Shown: positions 10,447 through 20,659 of the stretch, piece by piece
Numbering within the stretch: position 1 is the stretch's first letter
How the letters are laid out: every line of letters starts with the position of its first letter
Assembly: GCF_033807575.1 (NCBI RefSeq)
Contig: NC_084725.1
Coordinates: forward strand, 593,001 to 657,000
Direction: 5' to 3'
DNA from: Cydia pomonella
Lineage: Eukaryota > Arthropoda > Insecta > Lepidoptera > Tortricidae
Length of the DNA stretch: 64,000 bases
Notes under the pieces: model-generated
What the model was told of the DNA's origin: nothing
What the model saw: the letters and a program-made list of their open reading frames with translations, nothing else
The model's database searches: none
Program-made: the position numbers and the translations under genes

Positions 10447-10924
10447 TAGGGTCGTTTCCATCTACAAATCTTAGGGCAGAATTGTATCCCAATAAATTCT
10501 TTTGGATTATAAGAACATGTTAAACTACTTTTAGGGGACCTGTAATGACCATATTTTTGTAAATATTGAATTTAAAATATCTTTTAGCACACGTCACGTG
10601 ACCAAGCTTGAAACGTCTTTGAAGATTCTGATGACGTCACAACTCTCGGATTGACACTGTTGACAGTTAGGCGATAAACAACAAATGACAAATGTCAGTT
10701 GACAGTTCGTATCTTCTACGTGTGTATGTAGTTATGTGTCAAACCGTAAACTGTGACGTCACACCATTTTCAAATAACGTTTTGGGCGCGAAAGCATATG
10801 TCAAAAAGAAAATTGTCAATTTAACATATTTAAAGCCGTTTTTAGTATAAAAGTTGAATTTTAGGGCAACTTTTAGTTAATATAGAACGTAATACAAGCG
10901 TTTCAAAAATTGGACACAACCCTA
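10447..10924. mobile_element. 478-bp DNA element, TAGGGTTGTTTCCA ends, copy 1
   Basis: The ends TAGGGTCGTTTCCA and TTGGACACAACCCTA are inverted repeats with TA at each outer edge, as in Tc1/mariner-type insertions. No open frame spans it, so it is non-autonomous. It holds CACGTGACC, GATGACGTCACAACTC and TGTGACGTCACAC sites. The copy at 31539-32017 is in the same orientation and nearly identical, so both moved recently. Confidence 0.85.
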
Positions 10925-11226
10925 TTATGTTTTGTTTTTAAATCCATATGTTAATTTTCTTTTATGATTTATATTATGAAACTTAAACTAAAGTACACAA
11001 AAAATAATTGCTATAATGTATATGAATGAATATTTTTATTTGTATTTGATGGATGTCAAATATATAGCTTCTATGCATAATTCAGATGCTACCAAGGTCG
11101 GATGGACCTCATCGAAATTCAACGAAATGTAAAAAATATGTTGTACCTTCTGTGTACCTCAGTATACCTTTAACAGAAACCAGTGTACCTTTCCTTAAAA
11201 CGATATATTTAACAAAAAAGGTCCAC
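10925..11226. other. No gene seen
   Basis: AT-rich sequence without recognised repeats or signals. Confidence 0.4.
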
Positions 11227-11404
11227 CCGCCAATCAGGGTCTTGCCCTCACAACCGACTGCTCGCCACTGATCCCGTTCCTGTGCAGTTTCTCGCCAGTC
11301 TTCAACCTGGAGCTCGTGCAGATCCATGTTCACCACATCCGCCCATCGATACCTAGGTCGACCGGCCGGGCGGCGTGCTGTCGGTTTTCCCTCAACAACT
11401 TTAC
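11227..11404 (-). mobile_element. RTE-like LINE, C-terminal fragment
   Basis: The minus strand reads ARRPAGRPRYRWADVV, then DLHELQVEDWRETAQERDQW and RAVGCEGKT. The same block (RYRWADVVDTDLRELQVEDW) occurs at 37985-38449, so these are two copies of one family. It corresponds to the GRP..RW.DD..DW...A.DR..W tail of endonuclease/reverse-transcriptase LINEs of RTE type. It is a short dead fragment. Confidence 0.75.
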
Positions 11405-11410
11405 CGCAAA

Positions 11411-11488
11411 CATACGGCCCGATTAGAAGAATGATTAAGACATGTTTAAGATCTTGGAAAGATCTTTAAAAGATCGATAATAATAAAT
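11411..11488. mobile_element. Fragment of the CGGCCCGATTCGAAGAATGA element
   Basis: CGGCCCGATTAGAAGAATGA followed by AAGATCTTTAAAAGATC matches the end and the inner part of the element at 17622-17888. Another solo end lies at 52480-52511. Confidence 0.55.
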
Positions 11489-11816
11489 AATAATAATGGT
11501 CTCATAGCGAAGAGTCTCGACCAACACCTTGAGAGACTCTCGCTAGGTGGTTAGATCAAGGGTCAGGTGCAGAAGGCGGTGATCTTGGACACGGCGCGGA
11601 TAGTCCGGCGGTTCCTCTCTCTGCGGCCCTGACCACCGGCAGCTTGGGCCCTGCCCCGCTGCTGGCGGCACCCTAGGTTAGGTTTTTTATAATGTGTTTA
11701 TATGTATTTTGTATTGTTTTGTAAGTGTTTTTTTATTTTACTTTTATATTCATATTATAAATGACCTAGCCTAAAACCAAAAATAAATAAAGGGAATAAT
11801 AATAAATAATAAATAA
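11489..11816 (+). mobile_element. LINE ORF2 C-terminal fragment (R1/Jockey type)
   Basis: The plus strand reads NNGLIAKSLDQHLERLSLGG, a stop, then IKGQVQKAVILDTARIVRRF and LSL. The LDTARIVRRFL end is a familiar C terminus of lepidopteran non-LTR retrotransposons. One in-frame stop replaces the expected W. The 3' untranslated part runs into AATAATAAAT repeats, directly followed by a SINE-A in the other orientation. Confidence 0.75.
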
Positions 11817-12053
11817 ATATTATAGGATATTATTACACAAATTGACTAAGTCCCACAGTAAGCTCAATAAGCCTTGTGTTGAGGGTACATAGACAACGAT
11901 ATAAGTATATAAATACTTAAATACATAGAAAACACCCATGACTCAGGAACAAATATCCATGCTCATCACACGAATAAATGCTCTTATCAGGATTTGAACC
12001 CGGGACCATCGGCTTCATAGGCAGGGTCACTACCCACTAGGCCAGATCGGTCA
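11817..12053 (-). mobile_element. SINE-A (tRNA-derived), near full length
   Basis: Read on the minus strand it starts with a tRNA-like head (TGGCCTAGTGGGTAGTGACC box A region and a GGTTCAAATCC box B), continues through GATGAGCATGGATATTTGTT and ends in AATATTTATT. Transcription would be by RNA polymerase III. At least nine other full or partial copies lie in the window. Confidence 0.85.
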
Positions 12054-12067
12054 TAAGGTTTAATATT

Positions 12068-12500
12068 TTTCAACACACCAGCTGCTAAAGACTGTCTTGA
12101 TTTTACTAAAACTGATGAGAAAGTTGCATTTTATCCACATGTGGGGCAAAGTAATAACATCCAAATTTTGAATTGTTTTCTTATGTTGGCTGGTAGAAAT
12201 GTTTTTTAAATAATAATTTTGAATAGTAAATATTCAATAACATTAGGTAATTTTGAATTGATTTGCTTTGATTTTGTTTGATATTTTACAGTTAGTATCT
12301 TCCTTGTGTTGGTATGGTGAAAAAAATTTTTTTCACTCGGTGGCAAAATTTGTTTAACTCTCGTGCTTTGAAACCCTCGCGACGTTCAAGATTCCAATTG
12401 TCGAACCACTCGCTACGCTCGTGGTTCAATTTTAGAATCTTTCGCTTGCTCGAGTATTAATATTAGTACGAGAGGTTAAATAACAACTTTGCCCCTTTTT
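12068..12500. repeat. TTCACCACACCAA element, copy 2
   Basis: The left end ttttcaacacaccagctgct and the right end gtgttggtatggtgaaaaaa are inverted. Beyond the right end a shared block follows (TTTGAAACCCTCGCGACG and GCTTGCTCGAGTATTAATAT), as at 51553-51705. No coding capacity. Confidence 0.65.
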
Positions 12501-12576
12501 AGTGTATACATATTTCTGGCACTTTGTCCGTATCGATATTTTCAAACGTGGCCGTACATACTTATGCTAAGAGCTG

Positions 12577-12765
12577 TACCCCTAGTGTAAATTTGATCGA
12601 CATCATAACGTGACGAACGCGTTTGCGTTAAGTCTCATTTTGTATAGGATTTTGAGTTTCCAAAACGTCCCGCTTGGCGCGCTCTTTCTAAATCCAATAC
12701 AAAATGAGACTAAACGCAAACGCGTACGTCACATTTCGAAATCGAATTTATTTACACTAGGGGTA
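12577..12765. mobile_element. 189-bp MITE, TACCCCTAGTGTAAAT ends, copy 1
   Basis: The perfect terminal inverted repeats TACCCCTAGTGTAAAT and ATTTACACTAGGGGTA enclose a sequence with long inner complementarity (AATGAGACT...AGTCTCATT), so a single strand would fold into a hairpin. The flanks show CTGT on both sides. The copy at 33340-33528 has exactly the same length in the opposite orientation. Confidence 0.9.
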
Positions 12766-12944
12766 CTGTCCACTGTAAAGTGAACAGTAAACTGCTAAAG
12801 AATCAATTTCTTCGACCTTACTATACATACAGAGGCATATATATATCTTTTTGTTTAGCTATTAGAATAGAGAATAGAGAGCGTTTAGAGCGCATAAAAG
12901 AAGAAAACAACGTAATATAACATAACATATAAGCCATGAAATGG

Positions 12945-13500
12945 TCCCGACTCAGCATGGTGCTGGCCTGGCTGGGCTAGTGCTGGTCTTCCGTCGGGGT
13001 CATGACCGTATGCAGCACGAAGCGTAACACAATCTTCTCCAACCTAGCGTTTTCCCGGCCTACCGCCAGGGTCCGCTTTCTTACTTAATCTTCTCCACTT
13101 TTCCCGGTCTTCGGCATCCTCAGGTGTAAGATTGTTCTCTTCGATGTCGTCTGTCACGACGTCCAGCCAACGCTTCTTAGGCCTACCGCGGCCGCGTGAC
13201 CTAGGGCCTTAGACAGTGAGATTGAGGCATCTATTTCCGACGTAATCTACTGGTCTGCGGCTTATACGGCCATACCATCGGAGGCGGCTTTCCTGCAGCT
13301 TATCCGCTACGTCACGGATTCCGAGGCTGCCACGGACGTGTTCGTAACGTATGCGATCTAATCGCGTGACGCCACACATCCGTCGCAACATCTTCATTTC
13401 GGTGACGTGGCTGGACATGTCTTCTGAGGTCAGGCCAGGTCTCGCTACCATATAGTAGGACTGGGCGGACTGGGTGGTAGGACGAAGCGTAACACAATAT
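12945..13500 (-). mobile_element. RTE-like LINE, C-terminal 170 codons
   Basis: On the minus strand it reads RPVLLYGSETWP, MKMLRRMCGVTRLDRIRYEH, LQESRLRWYGRISRRP, a stop, then GRGRPKKRWLDVVTDDIEEN and AEDREKWRRLSKKADP. YGSETW...RLRW.GH/R..R...GRP..RW.D..DD is the tail of RTE-type endonuclease/reverse-transcriptase proteins, after the RT domain. One stop and a shift show it is dead. Its 3' untranslated end (atgaaatggtcccgactcag) resembles 56340-56410. Confidence 0.8.
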
Positions 13501-13521
13501 TTAACACAAATAATAAAAAAA

Positions 13522-13850
13522 AGCGGCCAAGTGCGAGTCGGACTCGCCCATGAAGGGTTCAGTACCATTTATGACGTATTAAAAAAAACTACTTACTAGA
13601 TCTCGTTCAAACCAATTTTCGGTGGAAGTTTGCACGGTAATGTACATCATATATTTTTTTAGGTTTATCATTCTCTTATTTTAGAAGTTACAGGGGGGGA
13701 CACACACACATTTTACCACTTAGGAAGTGTCTCTCGCGCAAACTATTCAATTTAGAAAAAAATTATATTAGAAACCTCAATATCATTTTTGAAGATCCAT
13801 AGATACACATCATTAGTAGACACTTTTGATGCATTTAGATGCTGATTGTA
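13522..13850 (+). repeat. GAGTCGGACTCGCCC repeat, left part
   Basis: It opens AAGCGGCCAAGTGCGAGTCG and runs through ACTAGATCTCGTTCAAACC and GTGTCTCTCGCGCAAACT, as in the fuller copies at 14503-15052 (minus) and 43326-44117 (plus). The right part is missing. Confidence 0.8.
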
Positions 13851-14044
13851 CTACGGTACTCGAGAAACATAAGAGCATGTTTATGAATTATAAAATAAAG
13901 GCCAGAGGCGATGTTATCGCTATAAGTTCTCTTCCAGCTAAACTGACCGTAACGAAATAGCGAAATAAAAGTTTACGACCTAATCATGATGGGTAGAAGG
14001 CGGGCCATGCAAATAAACACAATCATTACTTTTAATAAGAAGTA

Positions 14045-14403
14045 AATTTGTAAGTTTTTGGCAAAAAAATATATTTTTGGTACAAGCTTTTATCGCTGTC
14101 TAGTTTTCTTTCCACAGGCAACTAATTATCATCGAGGCGTCTAAATACCCCAACACAATTAGGTTGCGTTGTTTTGTGGCGCAAAAAAAAAACTTATATT
14201 TGGACACTCAATGGAAACAAAATTCATACGGTACTCCCCGTAGACCTAGAACTATGTATTTTGGAAAGTAATACTATCTTACACAACCAATCACATGAAA
14301 AAAACTGCAAAACTTTAAAATTGTAATAAATAAAATAAAAAATAAGTTAAATTCGTACGGAACCCTCGGTGGGCGAGTCCGACTCGCACTTGTCCGGTTT
14401 TTT
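14045..14403 (-). repeat. Fragment of the AAGCTTTTAT element joined to a GAGTCGGACTCGCCC fragment
   Basis: 14045-14190 holds TTTTTGGTACAAGCTTTTAT and GGTTGCGTTGTTTTG, the end of the AAGCTTTTAT element. From about 14195 the sequence changes to the right part of the GAGTCGGACTCGCCC repeat in minus orientation, ending GGGCGAGTCCGACTCGCACT at 14369. Confidence 0.65.
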
Positions 14404-14502
14404 TAATAGCGAGAAATTATGCTTTGGGTAATATTCAAAGCTACGGGGTTTAAAAGGATATCACTGACAGCAACTGTGCCGGTCATATATGTTAACTGTT
14501 TT

Positions 14503-15052
14503 TAGGGTTCCGTAGCCAAATGGCAAAAAACTGAACCCTTATAGATTCGTTATATCCGTCTGTCTGTCCGATTATGTCACAGCCACTTTTTTCCGAAACT
14601 ATAAGAACTATACTGTTCAAACTTGGTAAGTAGATGTATTCTATGAACCGCATTAAGATTTTCACACAAAAATAGAAAAATAACAATAAATTTTAGGGGT
14701 TCCCCATACTTAGAACTGAAACTCAATTTTTTTTTTTATCAAACCCATACGTGAGGGATATCTATGGATAGGTCCTTAAAAATGATATTGAGGTTTCTAA
14801 TATCATTTTTTTCTAAACTGAATAGTTTGCGCGAGAGACACTTCCAAAGTCGTAAAATTTGTGCCCCCCCTGTAACTTCTAAAATAACAAAATGATAACG
14901 CTAAAAAAAATATATGATATACATTGCCATGCAAACTTCCACCGAAAATTGGTTTGAACGAGATCTAGTAAGTAGTTTTTTTTTAATACGTCATAAATGG
15001 TACGGAATCCTTCATGGGCGAGTCCGACTCGAACTTGGCCGCTTTTTTGAAG
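14503..15052 (-). repeat. GAGTCGGACTCGCCC repeat, near full length
   Basis: It runs from TAGGGTTCCGTAGCCAAATG to GGCGAGTCCGACTCGAACTT, about 550 bases, in minus orientation. All open frames over it are short. It matches 43326-44117 apart from that copy's internal duplication. Confidence 0.8.
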
Positions 15053-15096
15053 TCAAAAATGTACTAAGAGCTTTCGCTATATATATTCCGTCATAC

Positions 15097-15247
15097 TGGC
15101 CGCGTAGCCAACATGCAAATCGCTTACGCTCCGTAGCGATCGACACGCAACTGTCACTCTCGCACTAGTATAGAAGAATGATAGAGAGAACAAAGCGTTT
15201 CGTTGTCGTAACGCTTCGATTGTCACCTTGGCTAGGCCGGCTGGCCG
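15097..15247. mobile_element. MITE, GCGTAGCCAACGT ends, copy 1
   Basis: The left end GGCCGCGTAGCCAACATGC and the right end CACCTTGGCTAGGCCGG are imperfect inverted repeats, with CGCTCCGTAGCG and CTGTCACTCTCGCACTAGTA inside. The copy at 42293-42437 shares the layout. Non-coding. Confidence 0.65.
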
Positions 15248-16020
15248 ACTTTGATGGGAAGGGTGAAACAGACTTCATTTTTAATAGATTCCCAAATACA
15301 ATATGGTTCTATGTTCGCCCTATATGAAAGAGTATAGTTTTTAAAACGTTTTACTTGTTGACTTTGGCTTAACTGACGACCATAAGTTTGGCTCTATAAA
15401 ATTATACAAATATATATTATTATATTATAACCACGAATTCCTGAGGTCATGAGGAGCAAAAAATTTTATATAAGTTTTGGGAAAATTCGGCAAAAAAATT
15501 TTTTTATCCGACAAAAAAAATTTTTTTTTTCTTTTTCTTCATACGACACGTTATTTCTTCTTACATCTTGTCGAAATAAAAACTAATTAGTTACAACGAA
15601 TACCTAAAGTTTTTTTATTTACACTAAAAATTGCGAGTTTCTTTTAAAACTTTTATGTCTGCCAACAGGTATATCTAAACCAAGTCACATAGTGGCAGCG
15701 TCGCAGCCAAAAATGCGTTTTTCACTAAGTTATTACAGAAACAATTTTTTACAAAAATTGTCATTATCTCTAAAACAAGACCGATTTCAGGAAACTTTGT
15801 ATCACATTTTATTTTCTAAATGCGGTCAAGAATACACCTTTAAAATTTGTCGGGTCTTATCAGCCCACGGTGTATAGATATGCTATGGTTTAACGAGAAA
15901 ATTGCATGGAAAGAGCAGGTGTAACTAAAAACTTTCTCATGGCCGTTGTTTGTCTAAATTATTGTATCTTTAGTCCAGGAATTTAATTTAAAACCCACCT
16001 AAAGTTGAATATAGATAGAT
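15248..16020. other. No gene seen
   Basis: Sequence with poly-A/T runs near 15490-15540. The short frame from an ATG-like codon at 15692 has no recognisable domain and no codon-use support. Confidence 0.4.
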
Positions 16021-16257
16021 AGATATTATAGGACATTATTACACAAATCGACTAAGTCCCACAGTAAGCTCAATAAGGCTTGTGTTGAGGGTACTTAGAC
16101 TAGAATATTTATAAATACTTAAATACATAGAAAACACCCATGACTCAGGAACAAATATCCATGCTCATCACACGAATAAATGCCCTTACCAGGATTTGAA
16201 CCCGGGACTATCAGCTTCGTATGCAGGGTCACTACCCACTAGGCCAAACCGGTTGTC
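16021..16257 (-). mobile_element. SINE-A
   Basis: It runs from ATTATAGGACATTATTACAC to CCACTAGGCCAAACCGG, the tail to the head of SINE-A in minus orientation. It is close in sequence to the copies at 30893 and 39887. Confidence 0.85.
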
Positions 16258-16555
16258 GTATTATAGTATAGTATACTATAGTAAACTCCGATTACGCTAA
16301 ATTTGCTTTGGCAGAAACAATGCATACATATCAGATATACGTACACTTACTTGACGTATCACTGGACAGAAAAACTTAGCATTTTTTTATACTACGTCGG
16401 TGATAAGCAGGGGTCGGACAAAAAGTGCGGATGACGTAAAAATGACGTACTTAATCTTGCACACAGGATGATGTTTGAGTTTGTATTTAAACTTCCGTGT
16501 GACATGTAGTAACAAAGTAGTATTAATGAAGTAACAAAATAATCGTAAATAAATC

Positions 16556-16868
16556 CATGGTGGCGGTGGTGGCCGAGTGGATATGACGTCCGACTTTCAA
16601 TCCGGAGGTCGCGGGTTCAAATCCTGGCTCGTACCAATGAGTTTTTCGGAACTTATGTACGAAATATCATTTGATATTTACCACTAGCTTTTCGGTGAAG
16701 GAAAACATCGTGAGGAAACCTGCATACATCTGAGAAGAAATTCAAAGGTGTATGTGAAGTCCCCAATCCGCATTGGGCTAGCGTGGGGACTATAGCCCGA
16801 GCCCTCTCGCACATGAGAGGAGGCCTGTGCCCAGCAGTGGGACGTATATAGGCTGAATTATTATTATT
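16556..16868 (+). mobile_element. SINE-B (tRNA-derived), full length
   Basis: The head GTGGTGGCCGAGTGGATATG (box A) and CGCGGGTTCAAATCCTGG (box B) is tRNA-like. It is followed by a body with TCGGTGAAGGAAAACATCGT and GAGGAAACCTGCATACATCT and a tail ending CAGTGGGACGTATATAGGCT and a TTATTA run. It would be transcribed by RNA polymerase III and moved by a partner LINE sharing the tail; a headless tail is at 7567-7695. Confidence 0.85.
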
Positions 16869-17039
16869 TATTATAAATCCATGGAATTAATAATACAGGT
16901 GGTAGGGTGATGTAGTGAATATCAAATATCAAATATCAAACATTTATTCAGCAAATAGGCCACAGGGGCACTTTTACATGTCCATTTTACAAACAATAAA
17001 TTAAAAAAAAAAACAATTACAAATATCGAATCTATGAAA

Positions 17040-17340
17040 TTATTATCTGGTGATAAGCAAGCATACGGCCCGCCTGATGGTAAGCAGTCTCCGAAGCCTA
17101 TCCGGAGGAGTTACATGCGCATTGCCGACCCTAACACTCCGCACTCTCGTTGAGCTCTGGTAACCTTACTCACCGGCAGGAACACGGCACTATGCGTAGG
17201 GTCTAGTGTTATTTGGCTGCGGTTTTCTGTAAAGTTCGGTTCATTTGGGCTCTGCTCTAGATCTGGGATGACAACCGCTGTGTTGTGCCCTCCCACAGAA
17301 AGCGAGATATTCACAGTGCCCATACCTCTCTTAAACATGA
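17040..17340 (-). mobile_element. LPSGG LINE 3' end
   Basis: On the minus strand it reads RGMGTVNISLSVGGHNTAVV, then IPDLEQSP and, after TAAG, a tail that matches LPSGGPYACLPP. It is the same segment as 33586-33935 and 48715-49016, with small deletions. Confidence 0.7.
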
Positions 17341-17621
17341 ACTTTTCTACCTAATCTCAATAAACATTAAAAGATCCAACATAGTAAGTAAGTAAATATT
17401 CTTTATTGCACCAACAATTATACATTAAAAAAACAAAAAAAAATATTTATTTCAGATCAAAGGTCCATATTATGTTAGTACTTATACTCTAGACTTAATA
17501 ACTATGTTAGTTTGAGCAAACACATAAAATAAAAACAAACACATACATGTAAAACAACAAATGAATAATACATAATGGTATTAATAATATTCTAATTGTT
17601 CTAAATTGAACCGTAGAAGCT
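17341..17621. other. No gene; LINE-tail-like T-rich start
   Basis: TATTCTTTATTGCACCAACA at about 17397 resembles the reversed 3' end of a LINE (AATAAAG signal on the minus strand). Nothing else was recognised. Confidence 0.35.
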
Positions 17622-17888
17622 AACGGCCCGATTCGAAGAATGAAATACGATAACGATAAGTTCTGGTTTAGATTAGTTCTCATTTAGATATCTTTTGTAT
17701 GTCGTATAATTGACAGAAGCTGGATTCGGGCAACCAATGTCACTTTGACGTTAGAAATATCGTAGATAGATCTTATTGGGATCACAGCGACATCGAAATA
17801 AACGTCAATTTTGACATGTCGTTTAGTTATCGGTCTTTTAAAGATCTTTCTCATTCGTGTGTTAATCTTTCGTCGAATCGGACCGTAA
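17622..17888. mobile_element. 267-bp element, ACGGCCCGATTCGAAGAATG ends
   Basis: The left end AACGGCCCGATTCGAAGAATG and the right end TCTTTCGTCGAATCGGACCGTA are inverted repeats of about 22 bases with three or four differences. TTTTGACATGTCGTTTAG and TTAAAGATCTTTCTC lie inside. Non-autonomous DNA element; solo pieces at 11411 and 52480. Confidence 0.75.
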
Positions 17889-18060
17889 ACCTACTTATCA
17901 GTCTACAAATCTATCAAACATCAGAAAGAAAATAATCATTCAATTTCCCTCGCACTGAAAACTACATAAAAAGCCGACTAGTCAAATCAGACCCTAACCT
18001 ATCACAATGAAATAAATTAATACCACCACGCTTCATAGTAAAGTTCAAACCTAAAAAAAA

Positions 18061-18436
18061 CAACAGACAATGCACTCGGCGCAAAAAACGCATATAAAAT
18101 ATAGCCCGAAATGGCCACAGGAAACCAGGCCGTATGGAGCTTAGTTTATGCTAACCACTCCCTCCATACACGCCTACAACGCTTTAGGCCATCTCTTTCT
18201 AGCTTAAGATGCCCCGTAGTTGTTTCTCTCTCCCCCGCACACCGCCTACGCGATTTCAGGCAACCACTTTTTAGTTGTCGCCAAGACATCGGAGCGCGTG
18301 CAGCGCGCAAAAAACGGTTAGAAAAAAAACCGGTTCTTTTTTCAAATTGCAACGGTCGGTTTTTCGGTTGTGATGTGCCGCGAATGACTGTGTGTTTTGT
18401 GTTGTGATCTGTGATGTGATTTTGGTTTTTGTGAAG
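18061..18436 (+). promoter_or_regulatory. Promoter-like block with a spliced leader candidate
   Basis: A TATAAAA box at 18093-18099 is followed by about 330 bases of mixed, CpG-containing sequence without repeats from this window. It ends at GTGAAG|GTAATTTT at 18436/18437, a usable splice donor. I infer a first non-coding exon of a host gene. Frames of 98 codons (plus) and 134 codons (minus) overlap here but neither shows a known domain. CAGE-like or cDNA data would be needed to accept it. Confidence 0.35.
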
Positions 18437-18989
18437 GTAATTTTTGATGTTTTGATTGTTTTTTTTGTAAGTAAATAGACATATACCTATATATAAAAAT
18501 AGAAAATTCCCGTCGGTTCTCACTTCAGGATTTCTAAATGTGCTGTACATATTTTGAAATGGTTTTTACGTTCGTAAACTACAAAATATAGGAAAATATG
18601 TGTTTTAAGTAAAAAAACCGGGTTGTAGGTTCGATTCCCGCCAATTTACAAATAGTTAGGTACATACAAATTGTATTTATTGGAAATTGATTATTTTGTA
18701 TGTATGTTGAATGATTATTTACTTATAGATACGAGCATATAGGTATTAAGATTTAAAAAAAAACAGGTTTTACACTAAGCCCTCCACTGAAAAATATAAA
18801 GCCTTTAAATTCTTGAATAAAAAATAATCTACTGTTGAAAATATTTCAGACTAGATTAGATTATTTTTTAATGCAATGGCAACAAACAAGCGTACGGCCT
18901 GTCTGACGAAAGGCAGACAGAAGCTTATGGACGCTTGCTACCCTTGCACTTTTCACATAAAATATCACATTCACGCTTATTTATTTATA
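18437..18989. other. No gene; tRNA-like SINE fragment
   Basis: GGTTGTAGGTTCGATTCCCG at about 18621 looks like a box B from a SINE. CAATGGCAACAAACAAGCGT at 18874 is a scrap of a LPSGG LINE tail. The rest is AT-rich. Confidence 0.4.
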
Positions 18990-19736
18990 TTCAGTACACC
19001 AATAAGGAACAGCCTTCTAGAGACAGCACTAAGTCCGACAGATCGAGCTCGTCTCATTGCGACAGCGGAGTGGGAGTCGGGTCTGTGGTTGCAGGCACTT
19101 CCATCACCAACAATAGGAACTTTGCTGGACAACTCAACTTTCCAGTTGGCTACTTGCCTTAGAATAGGAGCATTAACCAACATGCCTCACCGATGCCAAT
19201 GCGGGGTCATGGTAGACAACCCAGGCCACCACAGCCTCTTATGCAGCCGAAGTGCTGGTAGGATACCTCGGCACGCCAGCATCAATGACGTCATCCGTAG
19301 GGCCTTTATCAGTGCCAAGGTGCCGGCGGTCCTCGAGCCCAGCGGCCTGGTCATGGATGATGGCGTTGGTGCCTTGGAGTATGGGGCGGCCCCTTGTCTA
19401 GGATACTACTTGAGTAGATACCCTGGAACCGTCCCATATTCCAGGCACCAAAGTTGACTGGTGCGGCCGCATCTTCGGCCGAAAGCCTTAAGCGGCGCAA
19501 GTAAGTGAACCTCGGCAGTAGTTACATGTTTATGGCGTTTAGCGTTGATACCCTAGGGCCGTGGGGGCTCAGCGCGCGCCGCCTCTATAAGTTAGCAAAG
19601 CGCCTTATAGAGGCTTTGGGTGACCAGAGGGCTGGCCTGTATTTCGCCCAGCGAATAAGCATTGCTATCCAGAGGGGCAATGCAGCCAGCCGTCTGGGCA
19701 CCCTGCCAAGCGGTCTCGATCTGGGACAATTCTTTT
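18990..19736 (+). mobile_element. REL retroelement, longest open copy of the endonuclease region
   Basis: An open stretch from about 18990 to 19457 encodes DRARLIATAEWESGLWLQAL, IGTLLDNSTFQLATCLRIGA, HRCQCGVMVDNPGHHSLLC and NDVIRRAFISAKVPAVLEPS. A small deletion removes the RPDG segment after LEPSGL, and a frameshift follows; in the other frame one reads ALVPW and VDTLEPSHIPG. A second open part (19505-19780) gives FSVDTLGPWG, DQRAGLYFAQRISIAIQRGN and AASRLGTLPSGLDLG. The C-x-C-x7-HH-x3-C knuckle fits a restriction-like endonuclease of R2/R4-type elements. The catalytic PD is lost, so it is dead. Confidence 0.75.
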
Positions 19737-19834
19737 ATTTATATGTTTTTAATTCTTTCCACCCGTTTGTGTTGAAATAGATAAAAAATACAAATGGCGG
19801 AGTTCATGCCAAAACGCATTCTCTACCAGTCAAC
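19737..19834. other. Short LINE-tail remnant
   Basis: ATGCCAAAACGCATTCTCTA and CCAGTCAACC also occur at 37291-37320, next to a TTTATTGCACAAAAG LINE tail. Confidence 0.4.
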
Positions 19835-20048
19835 CATTGAGTTAAGCCTTTTCCAGGCATCGACCACATACGCGCCATTAGAATTTCAACTTTAGCATTC
19901 CGATTTATGGTCCAAATTAGATTACACTTTCAGGAAATGTTACTTGTCTTCAAATGAATCATCAAAGCTGGATTAATTGGAATATATTTGGATTTTTTGG
20001 GAAAACCTTGTAGATAGGTGCGGCCTGGAAAAGAGTTAAATAGATACA
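19835..20048 (-). mobile_element. Part of the CAGTCAGCAGCAATAGTAAC element
   Basis: From CTTTTCCAGGCATCGACCAC to TTGTAGATAGGTGCGGCCTG the sequence is the reverse complement of 26160-26370. Both termini are missing. Non-coding. Confidence 0.7.
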
Positions 20049-20238
20049 TATATATTGGCATACATGCACATTGCCAATCCTTTAAGTTAATTAGTCTTAG
20101 AGGATTTGATTTAGTTAATAGTAAATTATGACACAAAATGCTGGACTCTCATCGTTGACTTAGTAGGTATGGTCAAGGAAATTTTAGTACCATTTCGTAA
20201 CTTGTCACAGTTATAATAGTATGAAGTTCATATTGATT

Positions 20239-20289
20239 GTTAAATAAAAGCTTGTAAAAAGTAACTGTTTTTACAAGCTTTTATTTAAC
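20239..20289. repeat. Perfect 22-bp hairpin from abutting element ends
   Basis: GTTAAATAAAAGCTTGTAAA begins the left arm (20239-20260) and its exact complement is at 20268-20289, with a 7-base loop GTAACTG. Each arm is the AAGCTTTTATTTA end of the element family seen at 20268-20659. Confidence 0.9.
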
Positions 20290-20659
20290 TTGCCCTGTTA
20301 GTATGTATGGGAAAAATCTTGCAAGTTAAATTCGACCCACTTCCCGGTTTCCGATGAAGCTAAAAATTTGCATACGTATGTAAGTCGGGTGACAATGCAA
20401 TATTATGGTACCATCGAGCTGATCTGATGATGGAGACAGGAGGTGGCCATAGGAACTCTTTGATAAAACAACGCAACCTAATTGTGTTTGGGGTTTTTAG
20501 AATTGTCTCGATGAGTATTAGTTGCTTGTGGAAAAAAAGTACAGTCAGCGATAAATGCTTGTACCAAGTATGCATATTTTCAGCTGCATCGGAAACCGGG
20601 AAGTGGGTCAAATTTAATCAGACCAACGGGACAGGTGAAACTAAATAAAAGCTTGTAAA
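20268..20659 (+). mobile_element. AAGCTTTTAT element, compound copy
   Basis: It starts TTACAAGCTTTTATTTAACT, runs through CCACTTCCCGGTTTCCGATG and CATCGAGCTGATCTGATGAT to AGCGATAAATGCTTGTACC, and then, from about 20570, a second end segment follows in reverse (GGAAACCGGGAAGTGGGTC to AAATAAAAGCTTGTA). It is thus one element plus an inverted partial copy. No coding capacity; eight further copies lie in the window. Confidence 0.8.

Noticed and set aside
16586..16635. A tRNA gene in the 16.6-kb region
   Set aside because: The tRNA-like head continues into a SINE body and tail shared with 7567-7695, so it is the promoter of SINE-B.
18146..18550. A 134-codon minus-strand protein
   Set aside because: No recognised domain, basic composition from a pyrimidine-rich leader, and the plus strand shows a better promoter and splice-donor layout.
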